Shown here one piece after another: positions 43,944 to 56,100 of a stretch of 64,000 nucleotides of DNA (position 1 is its first letter; every line of letters starts with the position of its first letter). This DNA is from Lachnospiraceae bacterium. Its GTDB lineage: Bacteria; Bacillota; Clostridia; Lachnospirales; Lachnospiraceae. The stretch lies in assembly GCA_015056905.1 (NCBI GenBank), contig SVFI01000011.1, positions 1 to 64,000 of the forward strand, given 5' to 3'. The notes below the pieces were generated by a model. It had not been told where the DNA came from, did no database searches, and worked only from the letters and a program-made list of their open reading frames with translations. The translations under genes and the position numbers were made by a program.

Positions 43944-44624
43944 ATGTTTGTAAAATTTAAAAATCTGCTTCATTCCTATGGCCATATGCTTCTGCCGGTA
44001 CTGTACGGATTGTTCTACCTACCGACCTTTTCCTATTTGGAAAAGCGCAACGTAAACCACATTCATATCATAGAAATGAAAATTGACAGTTATATTCCGT
44101 TCTGCGAATATTTCATCATTCCGTACCTGATATGGTTTGGCTATATTGCTGTCGCGGTCATTACATTTATGTTTCTCGACCGCAAAGATTATTACAAGCT
44201 CTGCGCCATGCTCGGCACCGGTATGACGATTTTCTTATTTATCTCATACATCTGGCCGAACGGTCTGCAGCTCCGTCCGGAAGTATATCCGCGTGATAAC
44301 TTATGTACCGACCTTGTCAAAATATTGCAAACCGCGGACACTTCCACGAACGTATTTCCAAGTATGCACTGCTACAACTCCATCGTTGTCAATGCTGCCA
44401 TATGGAAAAACGATAAACTCGGCAAAAGGATTGGCATCAAATGGAGCTCTATGATTCTATGTGTTTTGATACTTCTGTCGACCTTGTTTTTAAAACAGCA
44501 TTCGCTGATGGATTTAATTGCAGCACTCATTATGTTCGTTGTATTTTATATTCCGCTGTATGTAATACCTGAATTACAAACCAAAAAACAAAGCAAAAAA
44601 ATTGTCTCCGGCAAACTTTCTTAG
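43944..44624 (+). CDS. PAP2-family membrane phosphatase
   Basis: A 226-residue protein with about six membrane helices. PAP2 motif 2 is FPSMHCYNS and motif 3 is FLKQHSLMDLIAA, which contain the catalytic histidines. The first motif (K-x6-R-P) is poorly matched (LRPEVYPRDN). It is probably a lipid or isoprenyl phosphate phosphatase, paired with the lipid kinase just upstream. Its stop overlaps that of the convergent DUF4422 gene by four bases. Confidence 0.85.
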   Translation: MFVKFKNLLHSYGHMLLPVLYGLFYLPTFSYLEKRNVNHIHIIEMKIDSYIPFCEYFIIPYLIWFGYIAVAVITFMFLDRKDYYKLCAMLGTGMTIFLFISYIWPNGLQLRPEVYPRDNLCTDLVKILQTADTSTNVFPSMHCYNSIVVNAAIWKNDKLGKRIGIKWSSMILCVLILLSTLFLKQHSLMDLIAALIMFVVFYIPLYVIPELQTKKQSKKIVSGKLS

Positions 44625-45706
44625 TCTGCCAGGGACAATTTTCTTTTGCGGCGGGCAACTACGAGTGCGACCTCAAATGCCTGCTTTGATATATTTTTTT
44701 GTTCACAAATTCTTTGCGCTTCTTCAGATGACTTCTCGCCCCTCACGTTAGCCTCTGCTAACTGATTCAAATCACTAACCCACGCCATAAGTTCATTAAA
44801 ATCCTGCATGCGCTCAAGAATCACTTCCGGTCGGGCGCTGTTTTCCTGTTCACAGATGGTGATAATTTCAAGAGACATCATAAGTTGACCGTCCACATCC
44901 GATGCTTCCATCAGAATGTCCGGCCGTTTCGCAAGTGCTTCCTTGAAAAAAGCACCTGCACCGACATAATCCTTCCGAAGAAAATATTCTGCCAGTCGTT
45001 CTTTCACTTCTCGCGTCTCCACTTTCTCTCCGGGCATTCCGACTTTACACTCGCACACGGAAAGCCGATGATGCGTCGCATAGACAAGCAGCAGTATCTC
45101 CGAGATAAAGCCAAACACACGCTTTCGATAGTTGTCGTAATGTTCGACATCAATACGTTCTTTCACGCGAAACAGAATACCGAACAGCCACTCCGAGTAA
45201 GCGTCAAACAACTCTTTTTTGCAGACAATCATGTTTCCGAAATATGTTCGATTTCCGTGTACAATGCGTTCAAACTCCTCGTGATATTCCGGATAAAATT
45301 CCCGAATCACATTACCGGTCTCTATCAAATCCTTGATGTGGTGATTCACCGCATACCCGTCATAGTAGGAGTTGTTCAGGACTACCTGTTTAGTCGTTAC
45401 AAGGTCATACGTTTCAAGAAGCGAATCATACTCCTGCTCCGTAATGACATTTCCGTTTTCATGAATAAAAAATCTGCGATAGTGGCAAAGCCCAACGTTT
45501 CCATCCGTCCGGAAGTTTTTCCACACCCAGTACATTCCCGTCAGTTCACTGAAATAAGGATTCCACTTTGAAATGGAATCCCCTGTGTCATCACCGATAT
45601 AGCCAAGATCCGTGCTGAGTACGCGTCCCACCTGAAGCGGCACAAACATCGGATCTTTCGGCGGCGTAAACGCCTTATGTGTCATCGTAAAAATAATCGT
45701 ACTCAT
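44621..45706 (-). CDS. DUF4422-type glycan biosynthesis protein
   Basis: A 361-residue protein matching the DUF4422 family seen in capsule and exopolysaccharide loci. Motifs include the conserved FTMTHK opening, VPLQVGRV, GDDTGDSISKWNPYFSELTG, W-W and YRRFF (GLCHYRRFF). These proteins are presumed glycosyltransferases, but no structure-based mechanism is apparent here. The ATG overlaps the stop of the family 2 glycosyltransferase (TCAT). The C-terminal 110 residues are helical and variable. Confidence 0.85.
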   Translation of the reverse strand: MSTIIFTMTHKAFTPPKDPMFVPLQVGRVLSTDLGYIGDDTGDSISKWNPYFSELTGMYWVWKNFRTDGNVGLCHYRRFFIHENGNVITEQEYDSLLETYDLVTTKQVVLNNSYYDGYAVNHHIKDLIETGNVIREFYPEYHEEFERIVHGNRTYFGNMIVCKKELFDAYSEWLFGILFRVKERIDVEHYDNYRKRVFGFISEILLLVYATHHRLSVCECKVGMPGEKVETREVKERLAEYFLRKDYVGAGAFFKEALAKRPDILMEASDVDGQLMMSLEIITICEQENSARPEVILERMQDFNELMAWVSDLNQLAEANVRGEKSSEEAQRICEQKNISKQAFEVALVVARRKRKLSLAD

Positions 45707-46722
45707 CAGTTAAATTTCATCACTCTCTGTGCCAATTTGTATACTGCCACGCAAAAACTGCGGCCACCTTTTCCCGGAAGATTAATGGCATTGCCCATCA
45801 GCCCATAGCGGAGCCGGCAGAACACGCGCGGATTACGCTCGCGGATATACTGCCAAAGCTGCTCCTTCTTCTCCAGTGCCTCCTCCGTCTTTGCACGAAT
45901 CAGCATAATGGACGACACCGTTGTGATAATATCAAGATATTTGAGCATATATTTGTATGCTTTCCGGTTCGTAATCTTCGTATCCGTTATATAATCAACC
46001 ATCAGTTTATTGACCTTGAGCTGCTGGTCAATCCGTCCAATCATCACTTTTTCATTGACAGACTGATCTTCCCTTCCGATGAAATAGCGGTAAAAATTCG
46101 TATCGATGTAATACATCTTCTTGACATATGGAAGCGGATGAAATGCAAAAATATTGTCCACATAGAAGGTATGCTCCGGAAGTTCCAGTTTACATTCATG
46201 GAGCAGTCTGGTGCGGTAAATAATCGAATGCATCAATATGTATTCCGTCTTTTTAAAATGTCTGACTTCATCCCATGTAAAAATTTCATTCTTAGGAAGT
46301 GCACGGCGAAAGGAAACAACCTTTTTATGCTTCTCTCCCTGTTTTTCATAAACATAGTTAGCCAAAAGCATATCCACCTGTTGCCCTGAGACAACCAGTT
46401 CATGCAATGTTGCTAAAATCTCTCTGTATGACTTCTCATTTACCCAGTCATCGCTGTCCACCACTTTAAAAAAGAGCCCCGTGGCATTTGCAATACCTGC
46501 ATTGACTGCAGAACCGTGTCCGCCGTTCTCCTTATGTATCGCACGGACAATACCCGGATACCGAAGTTCATACGCATCTGCAATCTGCGCCGTCTCATCA
46601 CTTGATCCATCATTGACAATAAGTATTTCCACATCATCTCCGCCGACGAGCAGAGAATCCACACAGCGTTCCATATACGCTGCAGAATTGTAACACGGCA
46701 CTGTAATCGATAATAATTTCAT
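45706..46722 (-). CDS. Family 2 glycosyltransferase
   Basis: A 338-residue GT-A-fold enzyme. The nucleotide-sugar site reads LLSITVPCYNSAAYMERC and ILIVNDGSSDET, and the DxD motif is KVVDSDDWV. Catalytic ENGGHGSAVNAG is intact. It should transfer a sugar from a nucleotide donor to a surface glycan or lipid. The following DUF4422 gene overlaps by one base, so the pair works together. A 56-base gap separates it from mutY upstream on the same strand. Confidence 0.93.
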   Translation of the reverse strand: MKLLSITVPCYNSAAYMERCVDSLLVGGDDVEILIVNDGSSDETAQIADAYELRYPGIVRAIHKENGGHGSAVNAGIANATGLFFKVVDSDDWVNEKSYREILATLHELVVSGQQVDMLLANYVYEKQGEKHKKVVSFRRALPKNEIFTWDEVRHFKKTEYILMHSIIYRTRLLHECKLELPEHTFYVDNIFAFHPLPYVKKMYYIDTNFYRYFIGREDQSVNEKVMIGRIDQQLKVNKLMVDYITDTKITNRKAYKYMLKYLDIITTVSSIMLIRAKTEEALEKKEQLWQYIRERNPRVFCRLRYGLMGNAINLPGKGGRSFCVAVYKLAQRVMKFN

Positions 46723-46778
46723 TTTAAAAACCCCTTGCTTGTATTTCCCTCAACCATTCGCCCTCAATATCACTCATT

Positions 46779-47891
46779 TTAACGCAAAAAGCGCTCATTG
46801 CCAAGTGCGACATTCACATATCCCGTAAACGCCTTAAATGCACTCGGAATCGGATAGTCGGTCTGTATCATCTCAGAGGTTACAAGATGACTTCCCTGAC
46901 GAAAACTCTCCGAATGCTTCATCTTTTCATCCGCATCTGCTGAAAATCCAACCTCTTCCACTTTTATAAGATACCCTTTCATATGCCATTCTTTATGGGA
47001 AAACACGTGTACTGCCTCCGGAAGCTGCTCCATGTACAGAACGTGATAACCGAGTTTTTCTGCCTCCCGCCTGATTTCATCCGAACTCAGCCAGCCGTCA
47101 AAGAGAGGAAATTCGTACAATCCCGCCAAAAGACCTTTGTCCGGTCGTCGACGAATCAGCGTTTTGTCTCCATCCCGAAGCAGAAGTACTGTTTTAGGCT
47201 CTATCGTGCGCGCTTTCTTTTTCTTCTTATACGGAATCTCGTCAAGCCTTCCCTGCCTGCGCGCCTCACATAGTTCTCTCCAAGGACACTGATTACATTT
47301 CGGTGCACCATTCGGAAGACAGACCGTCGCACCGAGTTCCATCAGAGCCTGCGTAAAATCACCCGGTCGCTCCGCCGGAACAATTTTCTCAAGCTCCTTC
47401 TGTACCTGTTTTTTAAACTTTTCACTTAAGACGTCGGTATCATCCGCCGTCAGTCTCGTAATTATGCGAAGAACATTTCCGTCCACCGCTGTAACCGGCC
47501 TATTGAAAGCAATGGACGCAATCGCACCTGCAGTATATGCACCGATACCCGGAAGTTCCAAGAGTATCCGATATTCTCCGGGCATCTTTCCCCCGTACTG
47601 CTCCACAATCATCCTTGCGGCTTTTTGCATATTCTTAACACGATTGTAATACCCGAGTCCTTCCCAGAGTTTTAAAAGTTGCTCCTCCGGTGCCGTAGCC
47701 AGAGACTCTACATCCGGAAGTCTACGGATAAAGCGGTCAAAATATGGCTTGACCGCTTCTACCCTCGTCTGCTGAAGCATAATCTCAGAAACCCATATGC
47801 GGTACGGATCTCTGTTTTCTCTCCAAGGCAGTATTCTTTTATTTTGATCGTACCACGTAAGAAGTGGCAAAACGATACTGTCTGTAATCAT
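46779..47891 (-). CDS. mutY: Adenine DNA glycosylase
   Basis: A 370-residue base-excision enzyme that removes adenine mispaired with 8-oxoguanine. Catalytic E36 (VSEIMLQQT) and D137 (VDGNVLR) are present. The helix-hairpin-helix is LLELPGIGAYTAGA, and the Fe-S ligands are C192, C200, C203 and C209. The first spacing is seven residues, one more than in E. coli. The C-terminal NUDIX-like domain (VLLLRDGDKTLIRRR) recognises 8-oxoguanine. Starts 14 bases after the 5'-nucleotidase gene. Confidence 0.95.
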   Translation of the reverse strand: MITDSIVLPLLTWYDQNKRILPWRENRDPYRIWVSEIMLQQTRVEAVKPYFDRFIRRLPDVESLATAPEEQLLKLWEGLGYYNRVKNMQKAARMIVEQYGGKMPGEYRILLELPGIGAYTAGAIASIAFNRPVTAVDGNVLRIITRLTADDTDVLSEKFKKQVQKELEKIVPAERPGDFTQALMELGATVCLPNGAPKCNQCPWRELCEARRQGRLDEIPYKKKKKARTIEPKTVLLLRDGDKTLIRRRPDKGLLAGLYEFPLFDGWLSSDEIRREAEKLGYHVLYMEQLPEAVHVFSHKEWHMKGYLIKVEEVGFSADADEKMKHSESFRQGSHLVTSEMIQTDYPIPSAFKAFTGYVNVALGNERFLR

Positions 47892-47905
47892 AAGTTCTCC
47901 TGTTC

Positions 47906-48808
47906 CTATGCGGAATTTTTGTAAGGTACTCTTGCAGAAGGTACTACTTCTGCCGCCGCCTGCGTATGAACAATCTGATCATCAAAGAAGATATGAGCAC
48001 CGAATGCCTTTAGGAAATCCCTCTTCGGAATTCCGCCGAGGAAAAATGCTTCATCCACCCTGACATCCCACGCACGCAGCGTCCTGATGACTCTCTCATG
48101 TGCAGGCGCACATCTCGCTGTCACGAGCGCTGTACGAATCGGAACTTCATCTCCCGGATACTCTTTCTGCAAATCGGAAAGAAGTCGCAAAAAACCTGCA
48201 AACGGTCCTTCCCTGAGAGGATTCTGTGCCTGCAGACGCTCATTTTCCTCAAAAGCTTCCAGTCCCTCTTCCTGATATATCTGCTCAGACTCATCCGAAA
48301 AAATCACTGCATCACCATCAAAGGCAATCCGAATCTGTGTCGGAACCTCATTATCATGATATGTATGAATACCATCACTGCAAATGATTCCTGCTGCAAT
48401 ACCGCAATTAATTGCACTCTGGACATCATCCTCATGGGCCGACAAAAACAAATCCGTGTGAAACGCTTCCAGATACGGTGCAAGCGAAGCACCTGAAACA
48501 AGCACCGCGCGCGAAATCGGAAGACCGTATTCCCTGATGGAATGAAACACGCGAAGCGATGTGTCCGCGCTGTTGCGTGACATGATAATCACCTCTACCC
48601 TGCGCTGACCTTCTCTTTCCAGATTCAACAGCGCACGAACAAGCGCAAATCCCGGTCCGGGCTTCAAACAATCCGTCTCGTGTTCACGCTGATATGCACG
48701 ATATGCCTCCACACCTTCCGTCTCAAATATTTCATTTTCAACGGAAAGATCGAAAAGCGCCCTTGAACTTACACCGATGACTATTTTTTCTTTTAAATCA
48801 AATCCCAT
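47906..48808 (-). CDS. Cytosolic 5'-nucleotidase (NT5C1-like)
   Basis: A 300-residue protein of the cytosolic IA/IB 5'-nucleotidase family, otherwise common in eukaryotes and some Firmicutes. It hydrolyses nucleoside monophosphates such as AMP. Features: VIGVSSRALFDLSVENEIF at the start, HAD-like IAFDGDAVIFSDESE around residue 165, TARCAPAHERV and HIFFDDQ near the end. The C-terminal HAD motif supplies the Mg2+ site. The ribosome site is AAGGAGG. It leads the unit that continues into mutY. Confidence 0.88.
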   Translation of the reverse strand: MGFDLKEKIVIGVSSRALFDLSVENEIFETEGVEAYRAYQREHETDCLKPGPGFALVRALLNLEREGQRRVEVIIMSRNSADTSLRVFHSIREYGLPISRAVLVSGASLAPYLEAFHTDLFLSAHEDDVQSAINCGIAAGIICSDGIHTYHDNEVPTQIRIAFDGDAVIFSDESEQIYQEEGLEAFEENERLQAQNPLREGPFAGFLRLLSDLQKEYPGDEVPIRTALVTARCAPAHERVIRTLRAWDVRVDEAFFLGGIPKRDFLKAFGAHIFFDDQIVHTQAAAEVVPSARVPYKNSA

Positions 48809-48887
48809 ACTCTCTCCTCCTTTTCCTTTTGGAAATTTCAGAAAGAGAAATGAATTTCCGCAATTATCTGACTATCGAAAATATCTG

Positions 48888-49442
48888 TTAATAACGCTGC
48901 TTTTCAAACTTCTGCTTCATCAAGAGGCAGTTCTTGAGTTCCTGATATCTCTGTTCCACCGGCCCCTCGTTGATTTCAACATCTGTGACAACTGCCATCG
49001 TGTTAATCATCTCGTCCGTAATCCGATGATGAATCGCCGTCAAAATGTTGAGTCTCTCATCCACGTTTTCCGCCTCGAGATATTCAAGCACAGCCGGGTC
49101 CAGCTGCGGTTCCGGCTCCGAATTCGGCTGTGTTGAGGCCGTCGGTTCCTGTGGCGCAGTCTGCTGAGCCTGCATAAATTCCGCCTGTAACTCTTCTACC
49201 TGCTCGGACGCTGTCTCTACCTTCTCAAAACGGAATTTCTGCCCACAGTCCGGATATTTTTCCCTGTCAGTCTCGCTCATAAACATCGCAAGCTCTCTGA
49301 CATATACTTTAAAATCCCCGTACATTGCCTGATAAACAACATGTATGCGACCATCCTCAGAATCTGTCGCAAGCGTTAGAATCTGATATTTATTTCCTTT
49401 AAAATGTCTGTAAACTTCAAACGGTTTCGGATTTTCTCTCAT
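48888..49442 (-). CDS. DUF1653-type protein with C-terminal extension
   Basis: A 184-residue protein. Residues 1-72 are the DUF1653 domain (PKPFEVYRHFKGNKYQILTLA, VYQAMYGDFKVYVRELAMF), a small SH3-like fold of unknown role. It is followed by a Gln/Pro-rich linker and a helical tail (EYLEAENVDERLNIL onward). The ribosome site is AAAGGTG. A 17-base palindrome (AGGTCG-5-CGACCT, 49462-49478) lies 20 bases upstream of the ATG, possibly an operator. Confidence 0.8.
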   Translation of the reverse strand: MRENPKPFEVYRHFKGNKYQILTLATDSEDGRIHVVYQAMYGDFKVYVRELAMFMSETDREKYPDCGQKFRFEKVETASEQVEELQAEFMQAQQTAPQEPTASTQPNSEPEPQLDPAVLEYLEAENVDERLNILTAIHHRITDEMINTMAVVTDVEINEGPVEQRYQELKNCLLMKQKFEKQRY

Positions 49443-49575
49443 CTGTATTCACCTTTCCTTCAGGTCGTATATCGACCTATTAACTTATAGATAAGTATAA
49501 CCCTATTTCCGCTGAATGTCATGCGGATTTTCATCTCTCCCTTCTGACAATTCCTGCTAATTACACAAACTCATT

Positions 49576-49968
49576 TTATTTTGAAAAAGAAACAGCGACA
49601 TCATATCTCTCTCCGCCCGGAGCAACCACATAACAAGTCTCAATTTCCTGCTTCAGCCCGTCAAATATCTCTGCCGAAAGAGACTCAAATTTCGCATTAT
49701 AAATTTGAATATTATATTCCCTCTCTCCGTCAAGTGACACAATTCTTGTCATCGTAAGTCCGCTGTGATAGCAACTGTAGTCTTCCAATACCTGTTGTAC
49801 CTGCTTCTTGTATGCCTCTTCTGCCGACTCATAATTTCTGTTGTCAAACAAAATACTTTCCTGCGTGCGGCTCTGCACACGCACGGACATCAGCATTGTG
49901 ATTGCTGCGACAAGCAGAACCCCTATCAGTACATAAATCAATTTTTCTTTTCTTTTTATTCTTCTCAT
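49576..49968 (-). CDS. Small signal-anchored exported protein
   Basis: A 130-residue protein with a strongly basic N-terminus (MRRIKRKEK), one membrane anchor (residues 10-28) and a soluble alpha/beta extracellular domain ending VVAPGGERYDVAVSF. No family is recognised. It lies between the DUF1653-type gene and the surface giant, with a GGGAG ribosome site. Likely a membrane-attached component of unknown function. Confidence 0.65.
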   Translation of the reverse strand: MRRIKRKEKLIYVLIGVLLVAAITMLMSVRVQSRTQESILFDNRNYESAEEAYKKQVQQVLEDYSCYHSGLTMTRIVSLDGEREYNIQIYNAKFESLSAEIFDGLKQEIETCYVVAPGGERYDVAVSFSK

Positions 49969-50049
49969 GTATACTGCTCCCTTCGATATGATCGCGTCAC
50001 TTATTTTGTTATCAGAATTCTAGCAAATGTTGTGTCCAATTATTTGGAC

Positions 50050-50095
50050 AAAAAAAGAAGCAGAAACCACTTTTTTTGTGATTTCTGCTTCCATA
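50050..50095 (-). terminator. Terminator after the surface giant
   Basis: Minus-strand stem GAAGCAGAAATCAC/GTGGTTTCTGCTTC with a seven-A loop and a T-run tail, 12 bases after the stop. Confidence 0.9.
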
Positions 50096-50102
50096 TTACA
50101 AT

Positions 50103-53100
50103 TTATTCTTTCTTTTTAGATTTTACCGCAAACGTTCCTGCCGTTACCACACCCGCAAATCCGAGTATCATAAGCAACAACCAAAGTCCCAACGGAGCAT
50201 CATCTCCTGTCTTCGGAACATTCGGGGTCGCCGGCGGTGCCGGTGGTGTTGGCGGTGCCGGTGTTCCCGGTTCTGCCGGATCATCCGGTTCGTCAGGAGT
50301 GTCCGGTTTTTCAGGCTCACCAGGTCCCCCTGGTTCTCCCGGAACAACAGGCTCGTCAGGTTCACCTGGCTCATATGTATTCGTTACATTATAGCCGTCA
50401 TATGTGGTCGTATATCCTTCCACTCCGTCTTCCTTAATGGTGTATGTAATCTCTACACCGTATTTTTCTTTCGGAAGGTCGGTGAAAATCCACGACCAGT
50501 TTTCTTCTGCCGTTACCGTCTTACTTTCTATCTTCACTCCGTCCGCGTAAAGATGAATGGTGATGCTTTCCGGACGCTTGCCATCCTTATCATTTTCATC
50601 CTCCCAGGTCTTTGTTCCGCTGACTGCAATTTTTTCTACAAGATAGAAACCTGCATCCTGATATAATATCTCATACGGAGAATCGGTAATATCCTCATCC
50701 TCCGGCATATCGATTCCGGTAATCTTCGGATCCTTTCCGTCGTACTCGGCATCACTGTTCACATCCGCTGATACACCGGAAGCCTCCGGAACGGTCAATG
50801 AATAGTCGCCGAGTGACACATCTCCGTCCGTGAAGACAATGGTAAATTTACCCGGCGGAAGGTTTTCAAAACGGTAATTTCCGTTCTCATCCGTCTTGGC
50901 CGTACATTCCTGTCCGTTCTTCAAATCTTTTACAATATTTCCGTTTTCATCGTATACCGTAACGGTAACTCCCGGCAATATCTGCTCGCCCGGATCGCGT
51001 TCCCCATCCTTATCCTCATCAATCCATGTCGTTCCCGCAAGTACACGGTTGACACGCTGATTCAGAAGAGAAACCTCATCGGTTACTAGAGCAGTTACTT
51101 TCTTTGCAGCATTTCCGTAAGTCACCTTTTCACTATACAACGAATGGTCTTTTTCCGTGATTGTATAGGTCGTTCCTACCGGAATATCAACGAACTCGAC
51201 CGACTCTCCGTCCTTGATCGTAAATACTACTTTTCCGCCATTTACTGCATATGAATTGTTTTCGGTATCTTTCACCTGTGTTAAAACAAGATCCCCCGGC
51301 AACGTCAGCGTCAGAGTCACCTCAAACTCGTGGTCCTCTCCCGCCTCCGCATCATTTACGGTTTTGGTTATCTTAAGCTTACCAAACTGATAGAAACCTG
51401 CATCCAAATTAAGTTTCTCATATGGCGAATCGTTAATATTTTCATCGGTCGGCATATCAATGCCCGAAATCGCAATCTCCGCTGCACTCTCGGATGCATC
51501 GCTGTCCTTCGTATCATCCGTTCCGGCATTCGGTACCGTCAGTGTATAATCGCTGAGCGTCACATCTCCGTCCGTAAATACTACTTTAAACGTACCCGGC
51601 GGAAGATTCTCAAAGCGATAATTTCCTTGTGCATCCGTTTTTGCAATACACTGCGCACCGTCTTTAAGATTTTCAACGACATTTCCGTATTGGTCATAAA
51701 CCGTCACTGTCACGCCCGGTAACACCGGTTCTCCGGCTTCCTGCTTTCCGTCATGATCCATATCAATCCATGTCGTTCCTGCAAGCAGACGATTCACACG
51801 CTGATTGACAACCTCGACGCTGTCCGTTGCCAGTGAAATTTCTTTCACTGCAGCCGTATTACTGTAGACTACAGACTCATAATACAAATCACTGTCTGTC
51901 TCCGTAACAGAATACTCCGTTCCTTCCGGAAGGTCAATCAGTTCAATGACATCCCCTGCCTTTAGCTGGAGCGTAACCTGATCATTCACAATCGGATAGA
52001 TATTCTGATTCGAATCTTTTATCTCTGACAGCGGAGCCGGCGGAAGCAATGTCACCTTTACGGTAAATACATCGTTTTCCTCTCCCGCTTCACCATCTTT
52101 TACTGTCTTCTTAATTCTCAGTTTTCCAGCCAGATAAAATCCTGCATCCTGATCTCTCACATAATGTGGCGAATCGATAATCTGGTCATCCGGCGGCATA
52201 ACAATGCCCGGAATCGTAGGATATCCGTCTGTCACATTCGCCTCACTGTCGATGGTGTCGTCACTTCCCGCATTCGGTACTGTCAACGTATAATCTGTGA
52301 TTGTAACATCTCCATTGGAAAATACAATTTTAAATGTTCCCGGCGGAAGATTATCAAAGCTGTAATTTCCGCTTGCATCCGTTTTCACAGTGCAATCTTC
52401 TCCGGTCTTTAAATCTTTAACAACGTCACCGTTCTCATCATAGAGGGTAACGGTAACTCCCGGCAGTACAGATTCGGTGTTATCGAAAATACCGTCTTTA
52501 TCAACATCAAGCCACGTTGTTCCCTCAAGCACGCGATTGACACGCTGATTGATAATATCAACCGTATCTTTGGTAGCGGCTGAGATAGTCTTAGCAGCAT
52601 TGTTGTGGGTTACTGTCTCATGGAATAAAGCCGTATCCTTTTCCTTCACGGTGTAAGTCGTTCCCGCAGGAATTTCCACAAACTCTACCGATTCGGAATC
52701 CTTTAATGTAAATACGACTTTACCGTCCGTAATCGGATATGTATTTGACGCTGAATCTTTCAATTCCGTAAACGTAAGTCCCGTCGGGAATGTCAACTCA
52801 AGCGTTATCTCAAACTCCGTATCCTCTTCTCCTGCTTCGGCATCATTTACCGTCTTCGTTATCTCAAGACTTCCTGCCTGATAGAAACCTGCGTCCTGAT
52901 GCGTTATCTCATAAATCGTAGTGTTTTGAATACGATTATCTTCAGGCATTTCGATACCGGAAATCGTCGGGGTAGTTCCCACGTTTGCCGCATCACTGTC
53001 AACAAAATCATTGTCACCCTGATCCGGAACTGTCAACGTATATTCTCCGATCGTTGTCGTACCGTTTGAAAACTCAACCCTGAACGTACCGGCCGGAAGA

Positions 53101-56100
53101 TTTTCGAACAAATAGTTTCCGTCCTCATCCGTTTCCATGACACAAGGATTACCATATAAATCCTCTACCACATTATCAGATGCATCATAAAGGGTCACCT
53201 TAACTCCCGGCAACAAAGCTTCTCCGTCTTCTCTGACACCGTCACGGTCGATATCCACCCAGGTTGTTCCTGATAATTTACGTCCTACTACGGTAATCGG
53301 AGCAGAAACCGTTATTTCATCGAGAAGTGCGCGGTTGTAATACACATCTCCCGGTTTGTTGTTTTCTGTCACAAGTGTATTGCGTGCAGACAGTTTATCT
53401 GCTTTCGGAATGCTTGCAAGCACAGCCCAAGCCGTAACACTCCCGTTATCTGCACCAAAATCGGCTTTGTTTGCTGTAACCGTAGCCTTTTTCCATTCAA
53501 TACCATTGGAATTTCCGGCCTTAATATCGTCATAAACATATTGGTTTGCCTTCGTGCCAAACACATTGGCATCCAAGGTGTAGTACACTTCGTAATTCGG
53601 GTCTGCGCTTGTAATCGTAAGTTCCCCGATGGTATAACTTCCGTCAAAATCACTGGAGCCCTTTCCGCTGGCAGGAAGAATATCCATAAGTACTTCATTT
53701 TCCGCAATACTGTCACTGTTATTTGACCATATAATCTCATATTCCAACGTATCGTTAATGTCAGCTCTGCTCTTTTCAGCACGCTTGGTAATTGACATGT
53801 TACTTAATTTGATAACGCTGAAACCAACCTTGTCCAAATTTCCGTTCTGCGCCGTATGAGCTCTCGTATCCTCGGTTGTAGAAACCGTAACCGTATTCGT
53901 AAAATTCTGTTCATTTTTAACATCGCTTAAAATACGTACTTTAAAATAAATACTCGGCTGCTCATATTCAACAGAAACATTCGGTATGGTCCAGGTCAGC
54001 GTGTCATGCTCCACGCCGTCCACCATCGTCGTTCCGAGCACAGGATCAATCGCGGTTCCTCCTACAAAGGTTCCTCCTGCCCCGTCCGTTCCCGGCGTAT
54101 AGGTTGCACCCCTGACCGCACTGTCCGCTACATATTTCACTCCGACCGGCAATGTATCAACAATAGTCATGGTCGTCTTGTTTTCCCATGTCACCCCGTT
54201 CGGAAGATTGATGTACGGAGCCAATTCATAATCTACAATATTCTGTCCCGCATCCAGATTATAAAAACTTTTCATCTGGTCGCTGCTGTCTTTTTGCAAA
54301 ATATGTTTATTGATCCTTGCAAGGTAACCTGTCAAATGTAAAGAATCTCCGATTTCCCATCCGTTCGGGCCCTGCGTATGTCCTCCTGCCCATCCGTTGG
54401 AATCATAATAAGACTTCTCATAGTCTTCTTTTGCATTCGCAATCGTCGGTGTTACCAAGACTTCGCCATTTTGTATTTCATATGGATTCGGTACCGCTGA
54501 AGTATCAATCACTCCGCTTCCGTCATCCAATGTCCTTGCTCTCCAAATATTTGCCTCCGGAACGACCTGATATACCTTACCAATCAAATTCGAGTCATTC
54601 TTAATCTTAAAAAATGCCTTTGAAATCATATCCTGATTATTGAGCTGGTAGTTCCAATAATCCCTATGAATCACTTCACTGTGGTCGCATCGGAAAGACC
54701 ATAGTATTCCGACACACACTCCATGTTCTTCGGCCTCTGCAAGCGTAGGATAATATTCCAGATCATCAATACCGGTGTCTTCCATTTCTTCATCGTCCGT
54801 CCAGCTTCCGCCGTCCGGTTTTACCGCATAATAGTAGGAGTGATTACCTGTCAGATATTCATATGTAACTATATTTTTCGTTGTATCTATCTCAAGCGCT
54901 TCATCATCGAATTTCATCAGGAAATCTCCTGCTTCCACCCGGTTTTCTTCCGCACTTTGTGCATAACTGATTCCGCCCCAGATAACTGCAATTCCGTTTC
55001 CGATGGCTGATTCGTCCATTCCGTTTCTGTAGCAATCGCCTCCATCCGACTCATCGCAATCCTCATGCCAACCAATATTGGCATTATTACTGTAACCATA
55101 GTAAACACGATTCACATAAGTTCCGGGCGTTGTCAGCCCCACCCCTTTTGAAGCCGTATCATCCGCGTTATTTGCCTGATCTGCAACCGCAACCCCCGAC
55201 TTGGATGTCGCAGAGAAATCAGAAACTGTAAGTTGAAGATTTACCGTACCCGAACCATGTATATCCACAAGGTAATCTGAGCCCTCTCCGTAAGGAACCA
55301 TAACAAATAACTCACCTGCCGAAAAACATCCTATATTTTGATTTTCTTTGTATTCCTGCCCATCCTGTGACACATTCTTTGTCGGAAACCAGTTCGGATT
55401 AATCTCATAATCCTTTACCGTCACAGAAATTTTCCTGCCGCTCTGGCTCATCTCCCATGTACCGCCGTTCCAACATGTTTCACAGTTATCCGGATTAGAA
55501 ATCGCGCCATCTACCGCCAATGACTTCCCGCTGGCGTTATAAGGTGCTGCCAAATATGTCGTTCCGTAAGTTCCCGACATATCTCTTCCGTCTATGGAAT
55601 CTCCTTCCGAAGACGGTCCGTAACTCCATACAAGAGGACAATATACATCCTCTCCTCCTAATGGCGGGTCTAATGAAATTGCCGGATCGTCTCCCACAAT
55701 ATATCCCGAAGACATATCAATATCAAATGTGATATCCCCCTTCGGGTATTCAATTCCTTTAATCCCTTTATTCGTCTCTGTATTGTATAACTGTAATGTA
55801 ATACCGAATCCGACAACACGGCCTTTTACATTTCCGGCCCCCGTATTGAGTGCATTTCCGTTTCCTGTCGAAAAATCCCAAACTGCCTCTTTGTAAGCTG
55901 CCGTATCATTTATCGGTCGTATCTGAATATTATAAGAAGGGGCTGTTGTTACAACTACTTCATTCGGAACTGCTTTTTGGCATTCCAAACCTCCGTTTGA
56001 CTCCGTTGCATGGTCCGGACATACTGCCCCCTCTGTCACCGCCTTGCTATGGTCCATATAGGCATAGAATATCGGCTGAATCGTCGCATTATTATCCATC

